In this document: in pieces, positions 45,847 to 55,218 of the stretch
How the letters are laid out: the number at the start of each line of letters is the position of its first letter
Position numbering within the stretch: position 1 is the stretch's first letter
Source of the DNA: Lactuca virosa
Taxonomy: Eukaryota > Streptophyta > Magnoliopsida > Asterales > Asteraceae
Assembly (NCBI GenBank): GCA_928212115.1
Contig: CAKMRJ010005634.1
Span: forward strand, 125,484,976-125,548,975
DNA length: 64,000 nt
Direction: 5' to 3'
Notes under the pieces: generated by a model
What the model was told of the DNA's origin: nothing
The model's input: only the letters and a program-made list of their open reading frames with translations
Database searches by the model: none
Translations under genes and position numbers: made by a program

Positions 45847-45853
45847 TATATAA
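45847..45853 (+). promoter_or_regulatory. X LTR TATA box
   Basis: TATATAA in GGGGCCTATATAAGGATAAG, conserved in the 3' LTR at 55418-55424 and followed by a leader beginning about 30 nt downstream. Confidence 0.6.
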
Positions 45854-46894
45854 GGATAAGTATAGCCTCATTTTGCGGCTCCCCATCTGTTTCCTTTTAC
45901 TGAGAGAAACCCTAATCGCCCCCTTAAGCTTTTGAGAGAGTTTGGAGCCATTGTTTGAGATCTTTGGTGCATTTTGGTAGAGGGAAAGAGGATTCCAAGC
46001 AAGGATTGTGAAGAGGTTGCTAGCTCTGCTACTTAGACATCCATGAGCTTCTATTCAAGGTATAAAGTTCGTACCTTTCTCTCTTGTATGGATAAATCTC
46101 ATGGGTTTAGAGTTAGGGCTTCATTTCCATCTTTTTGGGGACCTCGAAGGTTTTGAGCACCTTCTTAGAAATAGACATCAGATATGGACCTTGTGAGGTC
46201 CCTAGAGTCGAAAGTCCCCTGCTTTATGCAGCCATGTTAGCCCGTGAATGAGAAACTTCTTCTCAAGCTTGTTCTTGGCATTTTTAGCCCTTTGGTGCTA
46301 TGCATGAACGTAAAGCTCGAGGCTTTACGTGATATTCATGCCTTGAGAGCTTAGATCTAGAGTGTGAGAGAGTTTTCTGCCTTGAAATCACCTGGATACA
46401 AGTTGAGACCGAACGGACTCGCCGAGTTGATGAGCCGACTCGACGAGCCGGTTAGGGTTTGTCCCAATGAACTGAGTCAATTGGTGACCCGTCGAGTTAG
46501 GGGTTAGCTCGTCGAGTTGGAGCTTGTCGGGGGTGCCATGAATCGACTGGACTCGACGAGTCTCCCTAGTGCACTCGACGAGTCTGGTCAAAGTTGGACC
46601 GTTGACTAGAGTTGACTTCTGTTGACTTTAGGGTTTGGTCAAAATGAGTGAAAGAGGTCAGGAAGGGTAGAATGGTCTTATACCCACTTTTCAGAGATAA
46701 GAGTAGAATATTAATTAGAAATATTAATTCGTGATAGGCGGAGGCTAGACCGAGGATTTCGAGCACGAGACTTTTACTAGCTATCTTACGAGGTGAGTCT
46801 TCTCACTATACATTACCTAGAGTGGTAATTATATGTGACCAGAGGGTCTTATGTGCTTTCTTGAAATATGTATGATTGTCTGATATGTATTGTA

Positions 46895-47036
46895 TGCTAT
46901 ATTATTTGTTGCTTAGACCGGACTGGAGGGTCCAACGAACTATGAGGCCAGAGGGTTCTCAATCAGACCGGACTGGAGGGTCCAACGAGCTAGACCGGAC
47001 TAGAGGGTCCAACGAGCTACGGGACTGGAGGGTCCC
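46895..47036. repeat. X LTR 25-bp tandem repeat
   Basis: Units of GACCGGACTGGAGGGTCCAA with CGAGCTA linkers, about five copies. The same array is at 56505-56635 in the 3' LTR and extends there to about 56660. Confidence 0.8.
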
Positions 47037-47089
47037 GTGTAACGCCCGTAGATCCGGGCTAGTCAATTTAGAGACAATGAGCATCAAAA

Positions 47090-47700
47090 ATGCATTTTTG
47101 ATGGAAGATTATTTAGAAGGAGTAATCTTAACCAAGTGGTAGTATATGTTACAAGGGTTTCGTACATATAAAGAACGCCGAAATCCGAGTTATAACGAAG
47201 AAGTTATGGCACGTCGAAGTTTTTCAGCAAAATCGGCACGGCACCGGGAGACGTAAATAGTGAATTTAAGATAGAGGACTTTTTAGCCGTAGTGATCTAA
47301 ACAAAAGTTGTAGTATCCGTTAAACCGAGAACATACAAAAAAAGAACGCCCAAATCTGACTTCGTATGAGGAAGTTGTGATTTTTCTAAAATTTGGCAGA
47401 GCAGTGCACGACCCGAAACTCGAATTTTAGTTCGAGCGGTTTTTGGCCGACGCGACCTAAATGAGAGTTGAAGATCTCATTAATAGGAACTCAATGATAG
47501 AAAGACAGACGAAAACGGAGTCCGTATGAAAGAGTTACGAATTCTTCGCGGTCATTTAACAGTCTAATCTCTTCCTACTGTTAAATTTACGATCGGCCGA
47601 GAACTAGCCAACGGAGTCTAAATGAAAGTTGTAGATCTTGTTTTTAAAGAACGTCGAAAACGGAGCTCGTATGCGAAAGTTATGAATTTTTGAAAATCGG
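47090..47700. repeat. Four degenerate ~155-bp modules in the Y LTR
   Basis: Each module reads CTAAA..AAAGTTGTAGAT, then AAAGAACGYCGAAA..CGGAG, then CGTATG..AAAGTTAT. Copies start near 47100, 47290, 47455 and 47620. The inverted Y LTR has four matching modules at 12300-12770 and 19922-20040. The solo LTR at 4255 keeps one clear copy. Confidence 0.7.
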
Positions 47701-47816
47701 CTGATTTCCACCCTGTGTGCGATGCCACGTGTCAGCACCAGGCTGTAACTTGGAGCCCAAGCTCACTCACGACGTGAACATCAAGAGATTCACGACGTGA
47801 ACCTTCCTCCAGCCCC

Positions 47817-47824
47817 TATAAATA
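47817..47824 (+). promoter_or_regulatory. Y LTR TATA box
   Basis: TATAAATA in AGCCCCTATAAATAATTGG, followed by a CT-rich leader, matching the position in the solo LTR (5112-5119). Confidence 0.55.
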
Positions 47825-48494
47825 ATTGGTGAGGCCTCCATTCATTCTCACACCTTCCTACTTCTTCCTCTCTCTCTAGAACCTCTCTCTAGCCCCCGAA
47901 ACCCCCCAAAAAGCCTAAGGAACCTCCCTAGCACGAGGCGGAATCCCTGGAGCGCCCGACGGCTCCGAGAAGAAGATCCTTTCGGCTCGGGAACGCTGCT
48001 CCAGCGGAGCCCGGTTTTGAGAAAAACCCGCTGTAAGTGAGGTACGCCTAACCTATCTTTAGTATAACTTATGTTTTAATATAGTAATGTTATTAGGACC
48101 TTAAAATAATTATTTGGGCTATTATTATGAGTTATATAAGAGTGTTTCTTAACGCTTATATAATAGTAATAATAGCTAGACTATTAATTAGTCGCGGTTA
48201 ACGTTAGACTAAACCCTAGTGGTATTGATACTAGGTTTTGTCAGTGGAAAATGATTTTGAGATAACGAAGCATTGTTCAAGTACAGAGTCACCACCTTTC
48301 AGGTGAGTGCATAGTTACTTTCATCTTACACATAGATATGAAGTATTTTATATAAATTACGTGTTATGTGTGCATATTATCTGTATACTTGCTATCTACG
48401 TTGGATGAACGATTTTATACATGTTTTAAATGATTTTAAATGTATATGTATTTATATCTACAAAATATGTTGGGTAAAACATGGGTAGATTAAT

Positions 48495-48825
48495 GATGAA
48501 AGCTGATATAGAGGAACATTAGCAGTATGGACATAGTGCCCTATAGGTGAACATTGGCAGCAATGGACTTAGTACCCTATAGATGAGCATTGGCAGCGGC
48601 GCCACAACCTGTAGATGTTTATAATCTACGATGTACTCTAAACATCCTAGCAGCTGTGCTCTAAGGATAGTATCGGCAGCTGCACCTAATAGAGAACATC
48701 ATAACCATGGCAGTTGCGCCTAAAGGACAATACCGGCAGATGCGCCTCGTAGAGAATGTCACAATTTTGGCAGATGCGCCTAAGTGATAGAACTAGCAGC
48801 TGTGCTTGATAGATGTGTCATTGAC
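48495..48825. repeat. Y LTR minisatellite, GGCAGCTGCGCC units
   Basis: Seven or so units of 40-55 bp carrying GGCAG(C/A)(T/G)GCGCCTA(A/T)AG. It occupies the place of the ACCTACAGGTTG array in the inverted Y LTR. Confidence 0.65.
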
Positions 48826-49333
48826 AACGATGAAATTCGTACCTATTCCTTAGGATAATCCTTAGGAATGAATGAACAAGAAATAGCTGATTCTTAGGGT
48901 AGATCCTTAAGAATAAAGAAGATAATGGGGATGGGTAATTGGGTTAACTGTTTGATGATTAAACATAATAATTATATTATTGTGGGTTGAAAACCCTATG
49001 TACTCACCAGGTTTCCCAACCTGACCCACTCAGTTTATTTGTATCACAGGTGTCGATATGAAGTTACATTACACCGAGAGATTAAGGAGATATAAATCAC
49101 TAGTGATAATGAATGTAAGTTCTGTTCATGCTTATGTTTCTGTATTGACGATGACATCCCAAATGTTTTAAAATGAATAAAAAATACATTTCTTCAGAAA
49201 TGCTTTGATAACGTATTTATCATGTTTTTCTGGGAACAAATTCCGCAAGATTTTTATTAAAATAAGTACTCTGATTTTTATAAAAGCATAAACAAAATCG
49301 GTCTTTTTCGGCCGTGAAAATGGGGATGTCACA

Positions 49334-49350
49334 GTTGGTATCAGAGCATT
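49334..49350 (+). other. Primer-binding site of the chimeric element
   Basis: GTTGGTATCAGAGCATT; TGGTATCAGAGC is complementary to the initiator tRNA-Met 3' end. Confidence 0.9.
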
Positions 49351-50850
49351 AGTTTAAGCGAACTAGGAATTTGTAGGAAATTTCTAGACTTAAACTTAGA
49401 ATGCTAAGCGATGATTGTGAGATGAGTGTCTGCTATATTTTAGACACGAGTACTAGTTTATTTTAGGAAAGATGCCTAAAATGTTTTATGTGCTAAATGT
49501 TTTATGTTATAGCTATAAAGATGCCTTATATGCTATTATTAGTTCGGATCTATGGTCTATTGCCGACCGGATCTGGAATTTAATGTGTTCAGATTTCTAA
49601 ACGTTTAATTACGATATTAGAACTGGCATGTAACTTTTCGGAGTAATAGGGAGATTTATACGTCTATCGTAAATAAAACTTTCCTATCTTAAAATTCTCG
49701 CCTCGGTACACCAAGTGTATGCTTTGGTGTACAAAACGTCATGGTGAAGACAGACTAGGAAATATCCGAGGAAGATGACAACATGAGCTAAAGAATGTGA
49801 TGGGTCATGCATCGGTCGTTGCGCCTGTACCCGAACCTATCACAATGGCAGAAGTTCAGGAAGTGATGCGAACCATGATAGACTGATAAAATAGAGGAAA
49901 TAATAAGGCTTACGATAGTGAATGATACATATCAGAAGATATCGTAAGAGAGGTATCTTGCCTTTAGAATGCGTCTAATAAATAATACGTCCAGTACGGG
50001 AGAAGTACGTTTTCGATTGGCAGAAAGAAAGAATTTTTGGTATAATCCATAAAGTTATCCCATGGTCTGGAATTTCCAATACCAACCGAGTTGAAGCAGA
50101 ATTGATGATTGAAGATGTGCATGGAAGAAGTCCTAGTAGAGTCTAGGGAAATTTTTTTATGATTATTTGGACACACTCGTATGTGTTAAATTATTTTATG
50201 ATTTTAGGACTTGGGGACTGCTAGACAATACTTGGGACGAGTATGAGTAGGTGTGAAAGGTAGTAGATGCATATACTACCGGAAGCACAGGACTCATGCT
50301 TGGATCAGGGAAAGTCACAAGGTTACCAAGAAGCCAATAATTGATTCCGTTTTATTTAAGCATGTCGTTACCATCGTTACGGTAATGACTAAGAAGATTG
50401 TTGTTATTCCGACTCTAGTGGTCATATCAAATTGAGTCCGACTACGATGAGTATGTTACGTGGTTCAGAGAACCAAGTTCGATGTAACATCTGACTTAAG
50501 CCATAGGATTGAAGTAAAAGATAATCGAAGTGATCGGTAGAGGTATCGCGGCGGTTGTTTGTAGCTAGAAATGCTACCTTTTAAGATGAGATTAGAACAT
50601 GAAGGAAGGTATAGTCTGTTCCGGAATTTGACTCTAAGAGACCTGAGTCTAAGCATTGCAACATACGATGAGAGGTCATTAGAACGTGACCCATCGGTCT
50701 ATTATGGAAGCCAAATAACAAGTTTGAAGAAGGAGTCTCTGATAAAAAGCGAGATTGTGACATGAAGGCCATGATTGAAGGTCTAACATGAGACAGAGGG
50801 CGGGAGCAAGATCGAGCACCACCAGCAGTCAAGGAGTCCAAGAGTTAGGC
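49351..50850 (+). other. Family Y leader, gag stump and post-gag spacer
   Basis: The leader to about 49800 matches 34500-34950 (complement). A gag start is visible at about 49815-49890 (ASVVAPVPEPITMAEVQEVM), then stops. 50220-50850 matches the post-gag spacer of the Y element at 20300-20830. The gag core between them is absent. At about 50850 the sequence changes to X gag, marking the recombination junction. Confidence 0.65.
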
Positions 50851-50861
50851 CACAAGGGGGT

Positions 50862-51820
50862 GACTCGTTGCTGTACCGGGCGTTCAACAACACAAAGCCA
50901 CCATAGTTTGATGGGACTCAGGATCCGATAGCCGCGATGAGATGGATCTCTAACATTGAGGGATGCTTCTACACATGTTCTTGTCCGGAGCATCTGAGGG
51001 TACGGTTCGCGCTGAACCAGCTTCGCTTGGGAGCGAAGGACTGGTGGAAGTTTGTGACAGCTGACTTTAATACTGCAGAGCTTACCGCAGTGACTTGGGA
51101 GAGGTTCACTGCTATGTTTCGAGACGAGTACGTTCCCCCGGTAGAGAGCGAACGGTTGGCCCAGGAGTTCTTGTCCCTCAAGCAGGGGACTGATTCTGTG
51201 ACTGTGATCACACGGATGTTTCATGAGAGGGCGTTGTTTTGCCCTGAGCACGTGTCTACTGAGCAGGCACGTATGAGCCGATATCTGAGCATTCTGAGGA
51301 GAGACATTCGCGAGTTCGTGGCGAACTCGACATAACGAACATTTTCCAAGCTCCAGGCAAATGCTAGGAAGAGGGAGATTGAGCTAGAGACTCGGGCCAG
51401 GGAGGAGGCAGAGTCTCAGAGGAGGGATAGGCGGCCGGCACAGTCTCATCCGGCGGCCAAGCGGGCAAAGCCCGCTGATTCGAGATCGGGAGGTCAGAAG
51501 GGCCGCACTTGTGGGAAGTGCGGAAAGAGCCATGATGGGGTGTGCAGAGCAGGTGTGTGTTACAAATGCAGGAAGGAGGGGCATATCGCGAGGGATTGCC
51601 CCAAGGGATTTTCGGTTTGCTTCCATTGCAACCAGACTGGCCATAGGAAGGTCGAGTGCCCGCAGTTGCTTTAGGGATCAGCGCAGGGATCTGCGCCTTC
51701 TACTACTCGAGCTACAGAGCATCGGCCCGTGAAGGCCGAGGCGCCGAAGGCTCGCGGTAGAGCCTTCCAGTTGACAGCGGAGGAGGTCCGCGCAGCACCC
51801 GATGTTGTGGCTGGTATGTG
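50862..51820 (+). pseudogene. X gag
   Basis: One frame from DSLLYRAFNNTKPP through FDGTQDPIAAMRWISNIEGC, LGAKDWWKFVTADF and QEFLSLKQGTDSVTVI to a Lys/Arg-rich linker. Zinc-binding motifs follow: CGKCGKSHDGVC, CYKCRKEGHIARDC and CFHCNQTGHRKVEC. It ends RAFQLTAEEVRAAPDVVAGM. In-frame stops lie at about 50904, 51333 and 51672. This is the Tekay/Del retrotransposon gag; it forms the particle and binds element RNA. The N-terminus is lost at the Y junction. Confidence 0.9.
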
Positions 51821-51848
51821 ATCTTTTGTTTATATATGGTGCTTATTT

Positions 51849-52280
51849 GTGATATGTTTAAGTACTTTTCTTGTGAGTTCTGTACCTGTTTTGGTGTTGT
51901 TTGACTCGGGTGCGAGTCGATCTTTCGTATCGCTAACATTTAGTCATCACGTCCGTATCCGACGTGAGGCATTGAGTCGACCTTTGAGAGTCTCCATAGC
52001 TGATGAGCATGCTGTTTTTGCGACTGATGTGATCCGGGGATGTGTGCTTGAGATTTTTGGAGTCGAATTTCCGATAGATTTGGTACCTATCACGATGGGG
52101 GATGTATGTGTCATCGTGGGCATGGAATGGTTGAGCCGATTCGGAGCCATGATCGACTGTGAGCGTCATCTGGTGACCATCCGAAACCCTAGTGGGGGAG
52201 TACTTACAGTATTCGGCGAGGGTACCCGATCTGGGTCAGCATTTTGTTCGGCTGCTCGAGCGAGGCAGAGCTTGCAGTAG
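51849..52280 (+). pseudogene. X aspartic protease
   Basis: Active site LVLFDSGASRSFVS (Asp at 51903-51905), then FATDVIRGCVLEIFG and VGMEWLSRFGAMIDCERH. It ends at a TAG (52278-52280) inside LQ-GCMG, where the family has CAG. A 49-bp stretch between gag and protease (51814-51862) breaks the gag frame. Confidence 0.88.
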
Positions 52281-53240
52281 GGTTGCATGGGTTTTCTGGC
52301 GTATGTGTCAGATACGCAGGATGTTACGGAGAGACCGAGTACTGTCGTTGAGGTTCCGGTGGTTAGCGAGTTTCCAGACGTTTTCCCCGAGGAGTTACCA
52401 GGTGTGCCTCCCGAGAGGCAGGTGGAGTTTCGTATTGATTTACTTCCGGGGGCGGCACCTATCGCCAAGGCGCCCTATCGCTTTGCGCCGCCAGAGATGC
52501 AGTAGTTATTGTCGCAGCTTCAGGAGCTGTTGGGAAAGGGATTTATCCGGCCGAGTAGCTCGCCGTGGGGAGCACCGATCCTTTTTGTCAAGAAAAAGGA
52601 TGGTTCGCACCGGATGTGCATTGATTACTGGGAGTTGAACAAGCTGACGGTCAAGAACTGGTATCCACTCCCGAGGATCGACGATCTATTCGATCAGTTG
52701 CAGGGTGCATCTTGGTTTTCCAAGATCGATTTGAGGTCTGGTTATCACCAGATGAGGGTTCGTGAGGAGGATATTCAGAAGATAGTATTTAGAACTAGTT
52801 ATGGGCATTACGAGTTCGTGGTGATGCCTTTCGGGCTCACCAATGCACCAGCAGCGTTCATGGATCTCATGAACCGGGTATGCAGGCCTATGTTGGATCG
52901 TTCGGTGATCGTGTTCATCGACGATATTTTGGTGTATTCGAGGTCTAGAGAGCAGCATGAGCAGCATTTGAGGGAGGTCCTTGGAGTATTGAGATCGGAG
53001 AGGCTTTATGCCAAATTCTCAAAGTGTGATTTCTGGTTACGAGAGGTCCAGTTCTTGGGACACCTCGTTAATCAGAATGGGATTTTAGTCGACCCGGCCA
53101 AGATTGAGGCGGTTATGAGTTGGGAGGTGCCGAGATCCACCACCGAGATCAGGAGTTTTCTGGGGTTGGTCGACTACTATCGGAGGTTTATCAGGGACTT
53201 CTCCAAGATCGTCGTTCCTTTCACCAGGTTGACCCGGGAA
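52281..53240 (+). pseudogene. X reverse transcriptase
   Basis: Linker with VVSEFPDVFPEELPGVPPER and ISYRFAPPEM-like YRFAPPEMQ, a stop at 52503, then the full RT: LLGKGFIRPSSSPWGAPIL, DYWELNKLTVKNWYPLPRID, SKIDLRSGYHQ, MPFGLTNAPAAF, catalytic VFIDDIL (52911-52931), FLGLVDYYRRFI. Conserved D..DD aspartates are intact. The frame shifts near 53237, where one extra G follows TTGACCCG. Confidence 0.93.
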
Positions 53241-53700
53241 GGGCGTTGCTTTTACTTGGGGTCCTGAGCAGCAAACCTCGTTTGAGACTCTTCGCCAGAG
53301 ATTGTGCGAAGCTCCAGTGTTAACTCTTCCTGAGGGAATGGAGGACTTTGTAGTTTACTGCGATGCATCTATATCGGGGTTAGGTGCAGTGCTTATGCAG
53401 AGAGGGCACGTGATAGCATATGCATCGAGGCAGCTGAAGCCTCATGGGGACGAGGTATCCCACTCACGATTTAGAGTTGGGGGCAGTGGTGTTCGCCCTC
53501 AAGATCTGGCGTCATTACTTATACGGGGTTCGGTGTACCATATACACGGACCACAAGAGCTTGAAGTATCTGATGGATCAGCCCAACCTGAATATGCGCT
53601 AGAGGAGGTGGTTGGACGTGGTAAAAGATTATGACTGTGAGATTCTGTATCACCTGGGCAAGGCTAACGTGATAGCCGATGCCCTGAGTCGCAAGGCGGA
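53241..53700 (+). pseudogene. X RNase H
   Basis: FVVYCDASISGLGAVLMQ, HVIAYASRQLKPH; after a frame change near 53452 LELGAVVFALKIWRHYL, YTDHKSLKYLMDQ; a stop at 53600-53602 in NMR-RRW where the family has CAG; then LGKANVIADALSRK. Asp and His residues of the RNase H fold are visible. Confidence 0.88.
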
Positions 53701-54990
53701 GAGTGCCCCGATTCGGGATATATGCATGAGGATGACAGTGATGACTCCGGTATTGGATGTCATTCGAGAGGCCCAGGCGGAGGCCATGAGACCGGAGAAC
53801 CGCAAGAGGGAGCGGGTGATTGGGCAAGTATCCGAGTTTGTGACGGATAGCCAGGGACTTATGACCTTCCGAGGTCGGATTTGGGTACCTTATACGGGCG
53901 GAGCTCGTAGCACTCTGATGGAGGAGGCGCATAGGTCGAGATTTTCGATCCATCCCGGGGCCACTATGATGTATTTGGATCTGAAAAGAGACTATTGGTG
54001 GCCATGTATGAAGAGGGATGTTGCTTGGGTGGTCGAGAGATGCTTGACCTAAAGTCGGGTCAAGGCAGAGCACCAACGTCCACATGGTCCATTGCAGCCT
54101 TTGGAGATTCCCCAGTGGAAGTGGGAACAGATCTCGATGGACTTCATCGCCAAATTACCGAGAACGGCACGTGGAGTTGACGCGATCTGGGTGATTGTGG
54201 ATCAGTTGACGAAGAGTGCTCATTTCCTTGCTATTAGTGAGAGCTCTTCTGTTGAGAGGCTGGCAGAGATTTATGTGCGAGAGGTGGTAGCTCGGCATGG
54301 AGTGCCAACGTCCATAGTGTCGGATCGGGATGTGCGTTTGACTTCCAGATTCTGGAAGAAGTTCCATGAGGAGTTGGGAACGCGATTGCATTTTAGTACC
54401 ACATACCACCCACAGACACACGGATAGATCGAGCGAATGATTCGGACGCTCGAGGCCATGCTTCGAGCATGTGTTATGGACTTCGGTGGGAGTTGGGACA
54501 CATACCTACCCTTGTCTGAGTTTTCTTACAACAACAGCCATCACTCGAGCATTGGTATGCCTCCCTTTGAGCTCCTGTATGGGAGAAGGTGTCGCACTCC
54601 CATCTGTTGGGGAGAGGTCGGGCAGAGAGTTATGGGCAGCACTGAGATAGTGCTGAAGACGACCGAGCAGATTCAACAGGTCAGACAGAGGTTACTGACG
54701 GCGCAGAGCCGTCAGAAGAGTTACGCAGATAGACGACGATCTGAGCTTGAGTTTCAGGTCGGAGATTTTGTGCTCCTGAAAGTTTCGCCATGGAAAGGAG
54801 TGATCCGGTTCAGGAAGCAGGGCAAGTTGGGGCCTCGATATATCAGTCCGTTCAGAGTGACCGCCAGAGTGGGTAAGGTAGCATACCAGTTGGAGCTACC
54901 TGCGGAGTTGAGTCAGATCAATAACACCTTCCACGTGTCCCAGTTGCGGAAGTGTGTGGCTGATGAGACGGCAATGGTACCATTAGAGTA
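53701..54990 (+). pseudogene. X integrase
   Basis: HHCC zinc finger HRSRFSIHPG...RDYWWPCMKRD...RCLT, where the second Cys is replaced by a TAA stop (54050-54052). DDE core: WEQISMDFIAKLP (Asp 54140), IVSDRDVRLTSRFW (Asp 54322), and HPQTHG followed by TAG (54425-54427) one codon before IER with the catalytic Glu (54431). Then YNNSHHSSIGMPPFELLYGR and the GPRYISPFRV end. The stop just before the catalytic Glu truncates the enzyme. Confidence 0.92.
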
Positions 54991-55201
54991 CATTCAGGTG
55001 GATGCGAGCCTGAACTACATCGAGAGGCCGATCGCGATCTTGGATCGAAAGGTAAAACTTCTGAGGAACAAGGAAGTGCCCCTGGTTCAGGTCCAGTGGC
55101 AGCATCGGAGAGGGTCCGATTTGACTTGGGAGTCGGAGTCAGAGATGCGGGAGAAGCATCCAGAGTTATTTGCGGAGTATGACTTCGAGGGCGAAGTCTG
55201 A
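54991..55201 (+). pseudogene. X chromodomain and pol C-terminus
   Basis: ERPIAILDRKVKLLRNKEVP, VQVQWQHRRGSDLTWESES, MREKHPELF. A type of integrase chromodomain found in Tekay-group chromoviruses, thought to steer integration to particular chromatin. Same frame as the preceding integrase part. Stop TGA at 55199-55201. Confidence 0.82.
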
Positions 55202-55204
55202 TTC

Positions 55205-55218
55205 TAGTGGGGGAGAAC
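55205..55218 (+). other. X polypurine tract
   Basis: AGTGGGGGAGAAC directly before the 3' LTR start TGTAACATCC. Confidence 0.85.

Larger units (their letters stand above)
45647..47037 (+). repeat. X 5' LTR, interrupted before its end
   Basis: Aligns with 55219-56631 of the 3' LTR. It stops at ...GGAGGGTCCCG (47037) where the Y LTR begins. The final 0.3 kb present in the 3' LTR is missing. Confidence 0.9.
47038..49333 (+). repeat. Family Y LTR inserted in the X 5' LTR
   Basis: 2,296 bp from TGTAACGCCCGTAGATCCGG to GGGGATGTCACA, followed directly by the primer-binding site. It therefore served as the 5' LTR of a Y element and is not a solo LTR. Two internal arrays: the GAACG(C/T)CGAAA module (47090-47700) and GCAGCTGCGCC units (48500-48820). 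No Y 3' LTR exists downstream. Confidence 0.9.

Noticed and set aside
49336..49347. TGGTATCAGAGC as part of a tRNA gene
   Set aside because: Only the primer-binding complement is present, next to an LTR end. No cloverleaf around it. The same holds for 33609, 34951 and 39441.
51814..51862. Possible 49-bp intron (GTATGT...TTTAAG) between X gag and protease
   Set aside because: Shorter than plant introns normally are, and removal at GT-AG does not restore the frame.
53519..54085. 188-codon minus-strand frame opposite X RNase H/integrase
   Set aside because: Shadow of the conserved plus-strand pol sequence.
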